A stretch of 64,000 bases of DNA, from assembly GCF_030052815.1 (NCBI RefSeq), contig NW_026614827.1:41700-105699 (forward strand), written 5' to 3'. Source of the stretch: Hevea brasiliensis (taxonomy: Eukaryota > Streptophyta > Magnoliopsida > Malpighiales > Euphorbiaceae). How positions within the stretch are numbered: position 1 is the stretch's first letter; each line of letters opens with the position of its first letter. A program made the translations under genes and the position numbers. Shown in pieces: positions 36,904 to 48,176 of this stretch. The notes under the pieces were generated by a model, which was not told the DNA's origin, searched no databases, and saw only the letters and a list, made by a program, of their open reading frames with translations.

Positions 36904-37773
36904 ATTCTTCAATCGATCAAACAGATCATCAATGCGAGGCAATGGATATCCGTTTTATTGTCACCTTATTCAACCGCTCAGAATCTATACATAAGCAGAG
37001 TACCATCCTTCTTCTTAACAAACAACACCGTGTTCCCAAGGTGACACACTAGGGCGAATGAAGCCCTTTTCAAGTAATTCTTGCAACTGTATCTTTAACT
37101 CCTTCAACTCTGCTGGTGCCATTCTATATGGTGTTATGGAGATTGGATCCACACCAGGCATAAAATTAATTTCAAACTGCACTTCTCTTTCCAGAGGTAA
37201 TCCTAGCAATTCATCAGGAAACACATCTGGAAAGTCATATACTGTAGGGATGTCCTTCAATGCTAGACTCCCCACTTAGGTGTCTACCACATGTGCCAAG
37301 TATGCTTCATACCCCTTTATGATCATTTTTCTGGCTAGTGCAGCCGAAATGATGTTTGATGGCAATAACTGCCTCTCCCCATGTATTACCACATCACTGT
37401 ACTGAGGGAGGCCAAAAGTGACTGTTTTCAGCCTACAGTCAATCATGGCATGATGCCCGGCTAACCAATCCATGCCCAAGACGATATCATAATCTCTGAA
37501 GGGCATTTCAATAAAATCAGACAGGAAAGTGTGTCCTTGGATCACCAAAGGACAATCCCTATACATTCTATTAACCCTGACCTGTCCTAGAGGACTTGTT
37601 ACTAGCACCTCAAAGTCAATTTTTGTACATGGAACAACAATGCAATCGATGATGCTAGCACTCACATGAGAATGGGTAGAACCCGGATTAAATAACACAA
37701 ACACATCTTGATTAAAAGTTGAGAAGGTACCAGCCACAACATAAGATGTATCGGCCGCATCTCTCTGTATCAT
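36904..37773 (-). pseudogene. Protease and RT start of element D, protease active site changed
   Basis: The protease reads VFVLFNPGSTHSHVSAS near 37690: the catalytic Asp of the DPGS motif seen in regions A and B is Asn (AAT for GAT). The rest is well kept: LVIQGHTFLSDF, YDIVLGMDWLAGHHAMIDC. One stop near 37275 separates the linker [19 protein letters not shown] and [18 protein letters not shown] (near 37065). A frame break follows near 37040 (SPWEHGVVC), and degraded fingers sequence reaches the TRIM at 36904. Confidence 0.85.
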
Positions 37774-37799
37774 TCCATAGATTCTGACTTAAGCACAAT

Positions 37800-38943
37800 C
37801 TTGCTCTGAATGATTCACTGAGCCTTGGCTGCCTGCTTGGCTACTTCTACCCCTGCCTCTACCTCTGCTAGGCCGTTGTGAACTTCTGGTGACAGGGCTC
37901 TGAACTGACCCTTCTGCAGTAGTAGGAGGTGGTCCAACTCTGCGACTACTGGTGCAGTCCTTGGCAAAGTGTCCAATGCCTCCACAGTTATAACAGGCTC
38001 TAGTAGCCTTATAGCATATCCCACCATGATTTCTTCCTCAAGTTTCACATTGGCGGGAGGGTAGGAACCTCCGGTGCTCACGACTAGATAGAGGAGGCTT
38101 CGTCGAATATCTTCCCTACAAGACTTCTTGCCACCTCGCTATGTCCCCATGGTTCTTCCTCTTTCCAAGAGGGACCACCGAACTTTGTTATCTTGATTTT
38201 CCCTCTTTCTCTATCTTCTCTGATTTCTTTTTCTCAAGAGCTGCTTCAGACTCAATTCTTTCCAACTCTAGGGCTTGAGAAATAACTACTTGTAATCTGA
38301 TACTAGGCTTCAAGCCGGTTTCAAACCTCTTGCATCTCTCCTCGCCGGTAGAAAGTAGACTTACTACATAATGGCTTAGGGAAAATTCTCTTTCATACTC
38401 AACACCGATTTGCTCCTGTTTGCACTTAGGAACTCTTGTAGCTTTTGGTCTACATAAGCATCAGGGACATATTTTTGTCTAAATCCCCTGAGAAAGTCAT
38501 TCCATGTTAGCACCGCAGTTCTACTGCATCGTGGGAATGGTTTTCCACCACCATAAGCATCCTCAGAGCAAAGATACTGAGTATTCAAATCTGAGTTCCT
38601 CTGTGCAATTCAGTTTCTTGAATACCCTATCCATCCTCTCTAACCATTGTTCAGCCTCTAGAGGATCTACTGTCCCCTTGAACTCTGTAGCCCCATATTT
38701 CATCAATTTGTCATACTGCCTAGTAGGAGACTGTGGTTGTATCACTAGTGTCTGTGTTGGGACTTGAGTAGGCACATTACCAGCCATTTGTTGGAACATT
38801 GTAGCCATCTCACGAGCAACCGAGCAAGAAACTACAAGATCGCAGGGGCTAGTGTCACAACCACTGACATTGTGTAGGGCTGGGGCATCCCCATGCACCT
38901 CAGCCTCTATAGGTTGATCGACTGAACGATCACCCTCTTCCAT
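37800..38943 (-). pseudogene. Gag of element D, broken
   Basis: ATG at 38943 (MEEGDRSVDQPIEAEVHGD) was chosen because it aligns with the start in C and the lost start in A. Core: MATMFQQMAGN (near 38810), QYDKLMKYGATEFKGTVDP (near 38725), TWNDFLRGFRQKYVPDAYVD (near 38480). The CCHC knuckle CYNCGGIGHFAKDC is at about 37968-38009 and intact. Small indels scramble 38090-38420 and disrupt the frame near 38560. An R/S/G-rich tail ends near 37815. It would form the particle and bind RNA; inactive as is. Confidence 0.85.
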
Positions 38944-39112
38944 AGTCAATGCGAGGATCATAGATCTCCTAAACAAATAACACAAGGAGATTTCCTCCCG
39001 TTTTTGCATATTTATAATGTAATGTATTGTATGTATCAAATAATGATATTGAGCAGTTGTACTATGAAGAAAGAATATTCAAGTAACAGGTGAAAACAGA
39101 ATTTTAAAACTA

Positions 39113-39124
39113 GCTCTGATACCA
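39113..39124 (-). other. Primer-binding site of element D (tRNA-iMet)
   Basis: GCTCTGATACCA is the exact complement of TGGTATCAGAGC, 8 bases before the LTR boundary at 39133. About 170 bp of leader without ORF lie between it and gag. Confidence 0.9.
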
Positions 39125-39132
39125 CTAAAACA

Positions 39133-42100
39133 TGTCACACCCTACCCCTCTGTAAGGCATAACATGATCCCGTAGTATACCTAATGAATTACCAACTTCG
39201 TCTACTGATAACCTATTATATACACTACAAGGGATTTTAAAACTTTTCTTATTTCTTTTTACAGTGGTGAGCACTATTTACAGGTGTTAAAAACTTTTTG
39301 AACTGAAGTGATAGAACTAACACATTTGAATTATTAGGAATTTCTGTAAAAATTTTGGCATAGTGTCATCTGTATTTTGGATAAAATAGTTCTTCAGGAA
39401 ACCTGTAAAAAAAACACTTCAATATATTTCTCAATCTCAACTCCAACAGTTAAACAACACAATAATTTCCTCAACTCAATTCCACAATAATTTTTCAAAG
39501 ACTAAGATTAAAGAGATACAGTACAAATTTTAAAATTCAAAATAACTCATAATTTATTTTACAACTTCAAGGTATAATTTTATTTTACAATCAAGCCAAA
39601 CCAAGAACAAAATATACATACAGTGAATATACATTATAGTACAAACTGCAAAATGGAGTATACTCAATATACCCGATGCTCTCTCGCTGAATGCTCTAAC
39701 AGCTTAGTCTGCTGCCCTGTCCGTCTGTCTACCTACGACAGCAATGAAAAGCTATCGCTGAGACAATGTCTCAGTGGTGCACAACATTTACCAAATACAA
39801 CTTTTAATCACAATTCATAAATCATATAAATAGTGGATACGTAAAACCATAGTTAGATTCAAGACAATAAATGTCATAAGGAATTTAAACTCTATTTTAC
39901 AATATCACAATAAATCTCAGAAATCAAAACATAGTTAAATTCAAAAGACAGTGAATGTCAATAAGAATTTAAACTCCATTTCACAATCTTACAAAACATA
40001 TCAATAAATCACACATTTGATCATGTTCCAAAGTTCAATTCGTCCCAAAAGCCGATGGCTAATGAGGTATTCAATTCGTCCCAGAAGCCGATGGCTAATG
40101 AGGAATAACATAGCTAGCTAGCAAAACTATGAGTACTCATTCTATTCGTCCTTAATAGGCACACACCTCAACACTTCAGCCAGAGAGGGAATTCAATTCG
40201 TCCCACTAGACAAGCTAGCGAGGAATACAATCAATATACATGATAGCTGTGGTTTCAAATCATTTCCAGTGCTTTTCAATCAATAAGTATCCATCAATAT
40301 CATTCAAACAATTTTTCACAGTTTCAAACCATTTACAATGCTTTTCAAGCAATAAATATTCATTCTAACACATTTCGACAATTTAAAACAATAATGTATA
40401 AATAGTCATAATTCATTTCAATTGAAAAATTCAAAAGAATTAGCTGTTGTGCACAAACCTCTGATAACTGTCTCCTGGCCTTGACTCAGTGTTTCCTTCC
40501 CTTTCCTTGAGTCTTTGCTAACTGAGAAACACAATTTGAAGTGTTTCAGTATTCATTTAACCTGTCTCTAACGATAATGCTCGATAATTAATTCACTGAA
40601 TTTGATTGTTTGCTTAGTCAACCTAATATGTTGACCCTAAATGCGTTCTAGGTAAATTAGTTTTTAATGTTACTAATTTTTCACATTCAATAGTCTTTTA
40701 GGGTTGGTACATGTTACCAAATTCATTTCCTTGTATATTGCATTTTCTTGCAATTTGCTGGATTCCGGGATACTAGTTTGACCTAGCCGGACGACCTAGT
40801 TCCCTCGGTTTTCGAGTTTTGGTCAAAACTACAAACTTGTAGATCTATGTCTTATTGCACGCGAAGCAAAATTTCAGGTCATTCTGAGTTATGTAGAACA
40901 AGTTATGGTTATTTTATTATTGCTGGTCAAAATGCATCAAAATTGGTCACTTTAGGTCATTTTAGGTCAATTTTGGTTCGGCTAGTTTTTGGAGCCAAAC
41001 TTGTGCAAACTGTTTGACTTGCTTATGGTCATTTATTGGTTTTGGTATCTTCATAAGACTTATAGATATGGGTCTTAACTATTCATGGTCAAAATTGCAG
41101 TTCAATTGGACCTGTTTTGAGTGAGTTATGGCCTAAACACTAACTGCTGCCCAAATGGTAAATTTTTAGGCCTTAATTGCACTAATCCGGATTTGGTCAT
41201 TTTTCAAGTTACTTTACAAGCAGAATTTTGGCGTGCTTCCTTCATGAAAGTTGGCACATTTTGTGCCTAGTTTCACCTCCAATTGGTTTCATCCCAATTC
41301 GAGCCACACACTTAAGGTTCTAAGCCCAAAACACAAACTGCCCTATTGCATTTTGTTTATACTCATCAAAAATCACCTTTAACACTCACCAAACTTCACC
41401 TTCATGCCAATTCTATTTTGTACCCTAACCTAAAAATATTTCACAACATATTATTGATCATTTTGGCAGCTTACAATCCCTTTCAATATACACCATAAAG
41501 TGCAGAATTTGTCAAACTCAATTACCATAATTTAATCACTTAATCATGCTCATTTACATGTCCACTATCATAACATATATCTTCACTACTAATTTACATA
41601 CATATTTGGCAAACTTTAGGACCACAATTCATTAAACAACTTCATGAATTCCAGAATCCTTTAAAGAGTTAACAAGCTGTCATATTTGTTAAGCCTCCAT
41701 AATTGCCTTCAAACTCAATTTCCACTTGGTCCACCATTACATATGCATGAAGTTAACTTACCAACACTTTAAATCACATTAGTCAACATTAATTCTTCAC
41801 AATACATGTAATAATATTTCATTTAGTGTACAATTTCATGGCTGTCCATTTTGGTACTCACGCATAGAATTTTAAATTCAACAAAATTTCCAACTCAAGT
41901 GCTCAACTTTAACATACACCAAGAATTAACCTACTAAAACTTTTATTCACTTTTATCAACACCAATACCCATCAATTGCATGTGAAAATAATTCAAAATA
42001 TTTAAGTACCATGGCTGCCTAACTAGTGCATAATAACAACTCATCAAAACCTCAAATTTTCTTCATCAATTTGTTCATCTCAAGCTTCCCATAAACTTTA

Positions 42101-42998
42101 CTTAAGAAATAAATCAATTTAAACACTTACCTATTGTTGGGGCTTGTTAAATCTTCACCAAACTCCCTTGAATTTAGTATCCATTTCTTCCTTGTGAGGT
42201 GGGGATCAAAATTAGTGAAGAAACTTTGGTGTTTGGAGGTGGAAATGATGGAGATTATGAAGCTTTAAGCAAAACGGCCATGGAGGATTTTCAAGCTTTT
42301 CATTTCGGCAATGTTGAGTGAATGAAGAAGATGAAGGTGTTAGTGGGGTTTACACCTGCCCACACATTGATTATTTTAACCCCATAGTGCTCCACTCACC
42401 AATATTTAATTACATTATAAGTTAAATGTGTTAATTACTCAATTTGAATCCCATTTTTGTTATTTACATTAGGTACTCCTAATTTAATTTTTCATTATAT
42501 TTTCTAAGTGCAATATTATTTATTTTTAATGGACATTTAGGTCAAAAAGGCAACTCGGGGTGTCAAATATCCACAATGCCCCTGTTCGGGTTGTATTTCC
42601 GATTTTTCGGTAACACCGGGTTTTATCCGTTTTTCGATTTCTCACTTTTCGTTGTACTAATTAATTAATTTTTCTTTGATATTTCTAATGATATTTATAC
42701 TTCAATTGATGTCTATTTAAGTCCTAAAAATATTTTTCAGGGTTCCCCGCAGCCAGTATAGTCAACGGTCCACGCCGTGACTTTCCGTCATGATCACCCA
42801 TCGCTAGGGTTCTCGCCGCTTAACTTGGTTACATTTTTTGCTATTATTTTTCCTTTGTTTTTATTGGATTTTCTTTTCTTGTATTTCACTATTTTATGTC
42901 TCCTCACTCATATCGAAGTATAGTTCTAGGCATTCTAGCTGTCCGGACAACACTGGTTATTGGAATAGTAGAACGCACTACCAATATAGGGTGTTACA
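39133..42998 (-). repeat. 5' LTR of element D
   Basis: 3866 bp, in register with 29780-33632. The hairpin at 41278-41302 has decayed (two changes in the second arm). The doubled AGCCGATGGCTAATGAGG block is at 40051-40103. Near 42740-42860 short gaps relative to the other LTR are visible. ORFs 39623-39820 and 42838-43074 are chance. Confidence 0.95.
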
Positions 42999-43003
42999 CT
43001 GCA

Positions 43004-43500
43004 TCAGCTTTACGGTACAAATTATCGCACAAATGGCCCAAAGAAATGGCCACTTTCTTCCAACAAATGGTTGATAATCTGTCACCAAGCCCAAGTAATG
43101 CACTCCAACCCCACAAGGACAAGTGTAAAATAGAGAAGAGGGAGAAATCTACAGTCGAACTCGGCGTAATTTGGGGAAGAGAAAAGAATCGAGGAACCTC
43201 GAGCTCAGAGATATGACAGAGGCGGATCATTAGGCGAAAACACCAAGATCTAGTCGTCGAACAACCGTAAGTTCCTATTCTCGCGTTTCGCCATGTTTGT
43301 GGTAAGCTACATGGAGGTATTTGTCGTAAGGCCTCAAGCTGCTACAATTGTGGAAAACTTGGACACTTTGCTAAAGATTGTACTAGAGCACCTCGACCGC
43401 TCTCCGAGTCCACAGACCGTCGTCAGTCGAGATAGAAATAGAGTTGGTACTCTCACCACTATAACAGTGAATCAACTGAATATAGTAGCGCACTAGTCGT
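43004..43500 (+). pseudogene. Gag remainder of element C
   Basis: The frame from 29779 continues as EMATFFQQMVDNLSPSP (near 43042-43092). The central gag core is missing. Next comes a charged stretch, KIEKREKSTVELGVIWGREKNRG. The Cys-rich end reads CHVCGKLHGGICRKAS near 43289, then the CCHC knuckle CYNCGKLGHFAKDC at 43340-43381, intact. The gap between charged tail and knuckle (43210-43285) is scrambled. Compared with D, about 600 bp of gag are gone. Confidence 0.7.
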
Positions 43501-44281
43501 AACGCCCACTATGCGCTAAGGAGAGAGCAGAAACTTGGATGTAGCTGGTAAGTTCTTAATTTTTTAAAGAAACAATGAGTTATTATTTGATCCCAGCACT
43601 ACTTATTTATATGTTAGTGTTAGAATTCTATGTTTTGTTACTATTCCTTTACGGGGGAATAAATATTGATGCGTTAGTGACTAGTCTTTTAGGATCAAAA
43701 CTACAATAACAAGTATGATTGACATTAATTTTGGAAGAATTGTTAGCTAAAAGTATTTTCTAACATACCATAAATTATAAAGCTAATTGGCGAGCCTACT
43801 TAATGTAAGGCAAGAAGACCTAAAAGTAAGTTACAGTAATATAATTGCTCTAGATGAGGGCAAAGATGTTACTGTTAGTAATTATTAATGGATATTGTAA
43901 TCAAAATCGATTTAGGATATTAGTGGATTCGAGGAAGATAAGATGTTAGAAAACCTAGTCCATGAGGTTATAACGTAGTGACTATGTAATGTTCTCGATG
44001 TTTGTATTGTAAGCTGCAGATTACAGTACCGACATAGGATTATTGCGTAGAGCTACTTGCTTCCTCGTGATTCAATAAATTAAGAATATTTATAAGTAAT
44101 CTACAAATTGATACAGTTGCACCCGAATAGAGTACTATTACGGGAAATAAATGTGAAAATTCTAGTAAGAAATTTAAAACTTTAGAACTAGCCTATCAAA
44201 CGACTACACTTGTAAGGTAGCTAGAGTTAGTGACTCAGTTACATTAATGTGAATTACGTACCCACAGAATTGCTATAAGCT
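43501..44281 (+). pseudogene. Degenerate protease and pol relics of element C
   Basis: FDPSTTYLYVSVRI at about 43589-43630 resembles the protease active-site region (Asp kept; compare FDPGSTHSHATAHI in A). VTSLL-like text near 43678 may match the later LVTSPLG. After that, only vague resemblance to RNase H (a block near 44060-44100) can be made out; RT fingers and palm are absent. AT-rich, many stops. Assignment beyond the protease piece is weak. Confidence 0.4.
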
Positions 44282-44549
44282 TAGAGATATCAAGATTGAC
44301 TTGTCATCCTCAGACGGCTGGACAGTCGAAACAAGTGATTCAGGTAAATTTCGAAACTCATTGAGTTTCTATAAATAATGAAATGAAATGATAATAATAA
44401 CCTGTAATATGTGATAAGCCCTCAAGAATATACTGAGAACTTGTGTCATTGAATCCGAGGGGAGATGGGACAGATACATCCCACTAACAGAATTTGTATG
44501 CAATAATAAGTGTAAAGCTAGCATACAAGTGGCACCCTATGAAACATTG
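44282..44549 (+). pseudogene. Integrase C-half relic of a different Ty3 lineage in element C
   Basis: CHPQTAGQSKQVIQV at 44301-44345 corresponds to HPQTDGQSERVIQ; the catalytic Glu is Lys. After a gap, TCVIESEGRWDRYIPLTEF and CNNKCKASIQVAPYETL (44440-44549) match the region after the third acidic site. Residues differ from the B, C and D integrases (for example RWDRYIPL against SWDTHLPL), so this is an older or different lineage. It lies directly upstream of a second integrase that starts again at its first catalytic site, an order not found in an intact element. Confidence 0.65.
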
Positions 44550-44555
44550 TAAGGG

Positions 44556-45606
44556 AACAAATAACTATGGATTTTGTGATTAGACTTCCGAGGACACAAA
44601 ATAGTCATGATGCAGTATGGGTTATAGTTGATAGACTAACCAAGTCTGCTCACTTTTTGCCAGTCCGGATGGACTATAGCCTGGGAAGATTGGCCAGATT
44701 GTACATAAATGAGATTGTAAAACTGCATGGATTGCCAGTATTGATTGTATCAGGCAAAGATCCTAGGTTCACTTCTAGATTCTGGGGTAGTCTTCAAAGA
44801 GCCCTAGTAACTAGAATGAACTTCAGCATGGCATTCCACCCACAGATAGATAACCAGTCCGAAAGAATAATTCAAATATTGGAGAAAATGCTACGGGCTT
44901 GTGTGATTGAGTTTGAAGGTAGTTGGGATACACACTTGCCTTTGATTGAGTTTGCTTATAACAACAGCTACCAATCAAGCATTGGGATGCCTCCATATGA
45001 AGCTTTGTATGGCAGGAAATACAGAACTCCCCTATGTTGGGATGAAGTAGGTGAAAGGAAGATGATTGGGCTAGAAATTGTTCAGCAGACAGAGGAAAAG
45101 ATCAGATTGAATAGAGATAAACTCAAGGCTGCATCAGACCGTCAGAAGTCCTATGTTGGTCTGAAGAGAAGAGATATTGAATGCGTAGTGGGTGATAAGG
45201 TATTCCTCAAAGTTTCTCATTGGAAGAGGATTATGGGATTTGGTAGAAAGGGGAAACTGAGTCCTCGTTTCATCAGACCATATGAGATTCTGGAAAGAGT
45301 GGGTCCTTTGGCATATCGGTTGGCATTAACTCCGGAGTTAACAAGGATACACAGTGTCTTTCATGTGTCCATGTTAAGGAGGTACAGATCTTACCCATCT
45401 CATGTACTATCAGTTTAAGAGATTGAGGTAAATCCAGACCTCTCATATGATGAAGAACCCATAGAAATTCAGGCATATGAGGTGAAGCAGCTAAGGAACA
45501 AACAGATACACCTGGTTAAAGTGCTGTGGAACCATCATTCAGGCCAGGAAGCTACTTAGGAACGTGAAGAGGATATGAGGAGACAGACCCACATTGTTCG
45601 AGACTA
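44556..45606 (+). pseudogene. Integrase with chromodomain of element C
   Basis: From ITMDFVIRLPRT (first Asp kept, 44561) through [19 protein letters not shown]. The second acidic site reads IVSGKDPRF near 44750, where the family has SDRD, so the catalytic Asp is Gly. The third is in DNQSERI near 44855. Then EGSWDTHLPLIEFAYNNS, YEALYGRK, the RFIRPYEILERVGPLAYRL block (near 45270) and FHVSMLRRYRS. A TAA at 45416 is followed by the chromodomain in frame (EIEVNPDLSYDEE, VKVLWNHHSGQEAT, stop near 45556). It lacks the zinc-binding N-terminus, which is replaced by the older relic at 44282-44549. Confidence 0.9.
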
Positions 45607-45637
45607 ATGCGGTAAAATTTGAGACGAAATTTATTTT

Positions 45638-45649
45638 AAGGGGGAGAAT
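45638..45649 (+). other. Polypurine tract of element C
   Basis: AAGGGGGAGAAT precedes the 3' LTR start TGTAACACCC at 45650. Confidence 0.9.
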
Positions 45650-46079
45650 TGTAACACCCTAAGTTTGGTAGTGCGTTCTCTGTTCGGTGACTGTTGTCCG
45701 GACAAACTAGGATGCCTAGAACTACTGATTCGATATGAGTGAGGAGACATAAAATAATGCAATACAAGAAAAGAAAATACAAGAAAAACAAAGAAAAAAT
45801 AATAGCAAAGAAATGTAACCAAGTTAAGCGAGTCGAGAACCCTAGCGATGGCTGACCGCACCAGGAAGTCACGGTGTTGACCGTTGACTAGCCCTAGACT
45901 GCGGGGAACCCTAGAAAATATTTTTAAGACTTAAATAGACCCCTATTGAAGTATAAATACTATTAGAAATATCAAAGAAAAATTAATTAATTAGTACAAA
46001 GAAAAGTGAGAAATCGAAAAGTGGACAAAACTTGGTGTTACCAAAAAATCGGGAATGCAACCCGAACAAGGGCATTGTG

Positions 46080-48176
46080 TATTAGTAGTATGCCCTAGAG
46101 CATATCATTTAGTATGTATCTTGTATATATTTTTATTAATAAAAGGCATTTCCACTTTTCCGTTTACATAATATATTTATGTGTAATATAAAAGGTCCAT
46201 TGATATTTTGTTAGAAATATTATTCTTAAGTTGTTAAGAATAGGAGTGACAATATTTCTAGCACAAAGTATCATAAATAGGTTCACAATCGATGATACTT
46301 CATAATAAGGACATGACTTATCCAGAAAGATTGTATTCATGTTTGTTCCCAAGTTATTTATATGAGATATAAATAAGATGGAATGGTGAGTCTCATGCCA
46401 TATGACAAACATGATAGGCACTTATAAATGATAATTAGGCCGAACCAGTGACACTTATGACAAGCACATGGAGTTTACTCTTGTCAATGTTTTGTCATAA
46501 ATCATATCAGTGCATATAATTTTTAGACCTGAGATAGCACAATTATCTTGTATATAGGTAGTTTGAGTTTGATACTGCTTTCATATTTGTTCTGTGTATG
46601 GGTTTTTGGGCATGTGTTTGATCCTACTAGTTATATATTGATGTAGTTTTTGATCAAGATGGAATCTGTTCCTCTAAGTAAATAGAGATAAAATCCTATG
46701 TTCATTTAATTGTTCTTGATGTTTCAAGTTCTGGCCAGACAAATAGATTTATTGTAAAAGAGTTTCGATGAGAAAATTTTTAATCAAGAACTGGAATTAA
46801 AAGAGAACATAATATTCATAGCAAATGGAGTTTGACATAAACCATGACTCCAGCTTGAGTTGGGATTTTGTAACAGAGAGATTCTAGTGCATGGTAACAT
46901 ATGATTATAGGTTCATTTAAGGTAAACCTTATTACTAATTGGGTGGCCATGGCATGCTATGCTAGGTGTTAACCATGGTCTATGAGGTTCATAAAATGAT
47001 TTAGAGAAATCATTTATGGTAAGAAAGAGTTCTGATGATATTAAGAGTTGATATCATGTCTCATTGCCAATTAGTGATGAGCCTAGTAAGTCACACACAT
47101 ACATAAGTTATCACCTATTTAAATATGATTTAATTAATTAATTAAAGAGTTTAATTGATTAATTAAATAGGTTTGGTTTGTAATTAAATTGCAAAGTCCC
47201 TAGCATGACTTGAAACCAAATCTAGATTATTGGATGTGTAGTATAAATTAAATTTATATTTAAAGTATTTAAATATGAATTTAATTAATGAGAAATTAAT
47301 TAATAGAGATTAATTAATTAATTTATATTTGATATAAATTAATTAGAAGAAGAAAAATAATTATTTTTGGTTAATAACTCAAAAATAAGACACGAGGGCA
47401 TTTTGGTCATTTTACGATTGTGACACGTGGCACCATGAGATGGTGACACATGGGATTACACATACGCTTGCCTAATGTTTTTAATCATGTAAGATGATTA
47501 AAATCAAGATTAAATATAGGTTTGACACTTGGCATAATGTGATTGGGTCACTTAAACCTAGAGCTAATCAAAGGGTGACATGTGGCAAGGGTTTAATGTG
47601 TTAACCTAGCTATTTAAGTGTTGTTATGAGAAAATAAAACACAACCAGCAGCCACACTCCTTTGTCACGCCACTTTGAGGGTTTTCATCTCTTCTTCTTC
47701 ATCTCTTATCAATTCAAAGAGATTAGCCATCAATCTCTTGAATTAAGAACACTAGAAATTGTTTCTAGTGTCCTGTTTACATCTTCAATCTCTTAAAAGG
47801 CAGAACTTGATTGTCTATTTAATAGAAAAAGCTTTAGAAGCTATTAACTGGCTGCCATAGGTGTTCTTGGTGTGGACAAGCTAGAGGACAACATCCGTGT
47901 CACGAAGACGAATCTCAAAGCGCAGACATTTGCGGTGCTTCAATAGGTTAGTTTAATCGTTCTTGATTTAATCTATGGTTCTAAAATTAATCTGATTAAT
48001 TTTAAAATCTTAAATGGAAAATACAGATCCAAAAACATATTAAAAGAGTTTTAATATGTTTTTTATCATTGAAATCAAATAGATAAAAATAAATCTTGCA
48101 TGATGCATGTGACCCTAGGTGAAAATTTTTGAATTCAATGGTATAAACTTGTGTTTTTCACGCTTCCATTCCTTCA
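46080..48176 (+). mobile_element. Solo family-P copia LTR
   Basis: 2097 bp matching the P LTRs end to end (TATTAG..., with terminal G changed to A, to ...CCTTCA). A perfect 5-bp target duplication TTGTG lies at 46075-46079 and 48177-48181. The empty site is seen at 25873-25895 in the other LTR of C. No internal sequence remains, so this results from LTR-LTR recombination after insertion. The region 47880-47950 carries clustered small changes with new CG pairs. Confidence 0.95.

Larger units (their letters stand above)
29780..42998 (-). mobile_element. Full-length Tekay-like Ty3 element D, nested in C
   Basis: LTRs 29780-33632 (3' on the minus strand) and 39133-42998 (5') flank PBS, gag, protease, RT, RNase H, integrase with chromodomain and polypurine tract in the right order. 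The target duplication is CTGTA (29775-29779) against CTGCA (42999-43003), one change. Removing D restores the gag frame of C. Its LTRs belong to the same family as those of C, so an element inserted into its own kind in the opposite direction. The LTRs differ at about 5 of the first 125 bases. A TRIM sits in its RT. Confidence 0.95.

Noticed and set aside
36319..37044. Overlapping ORFs of 60-86 codons in all frames as possible small genes
   Set aside because: They lie in the GC-rich TRIM, which has LTRs and a PBS but no coding capacity. The ORFs are repeated between the TRIM units and share no protein motif.
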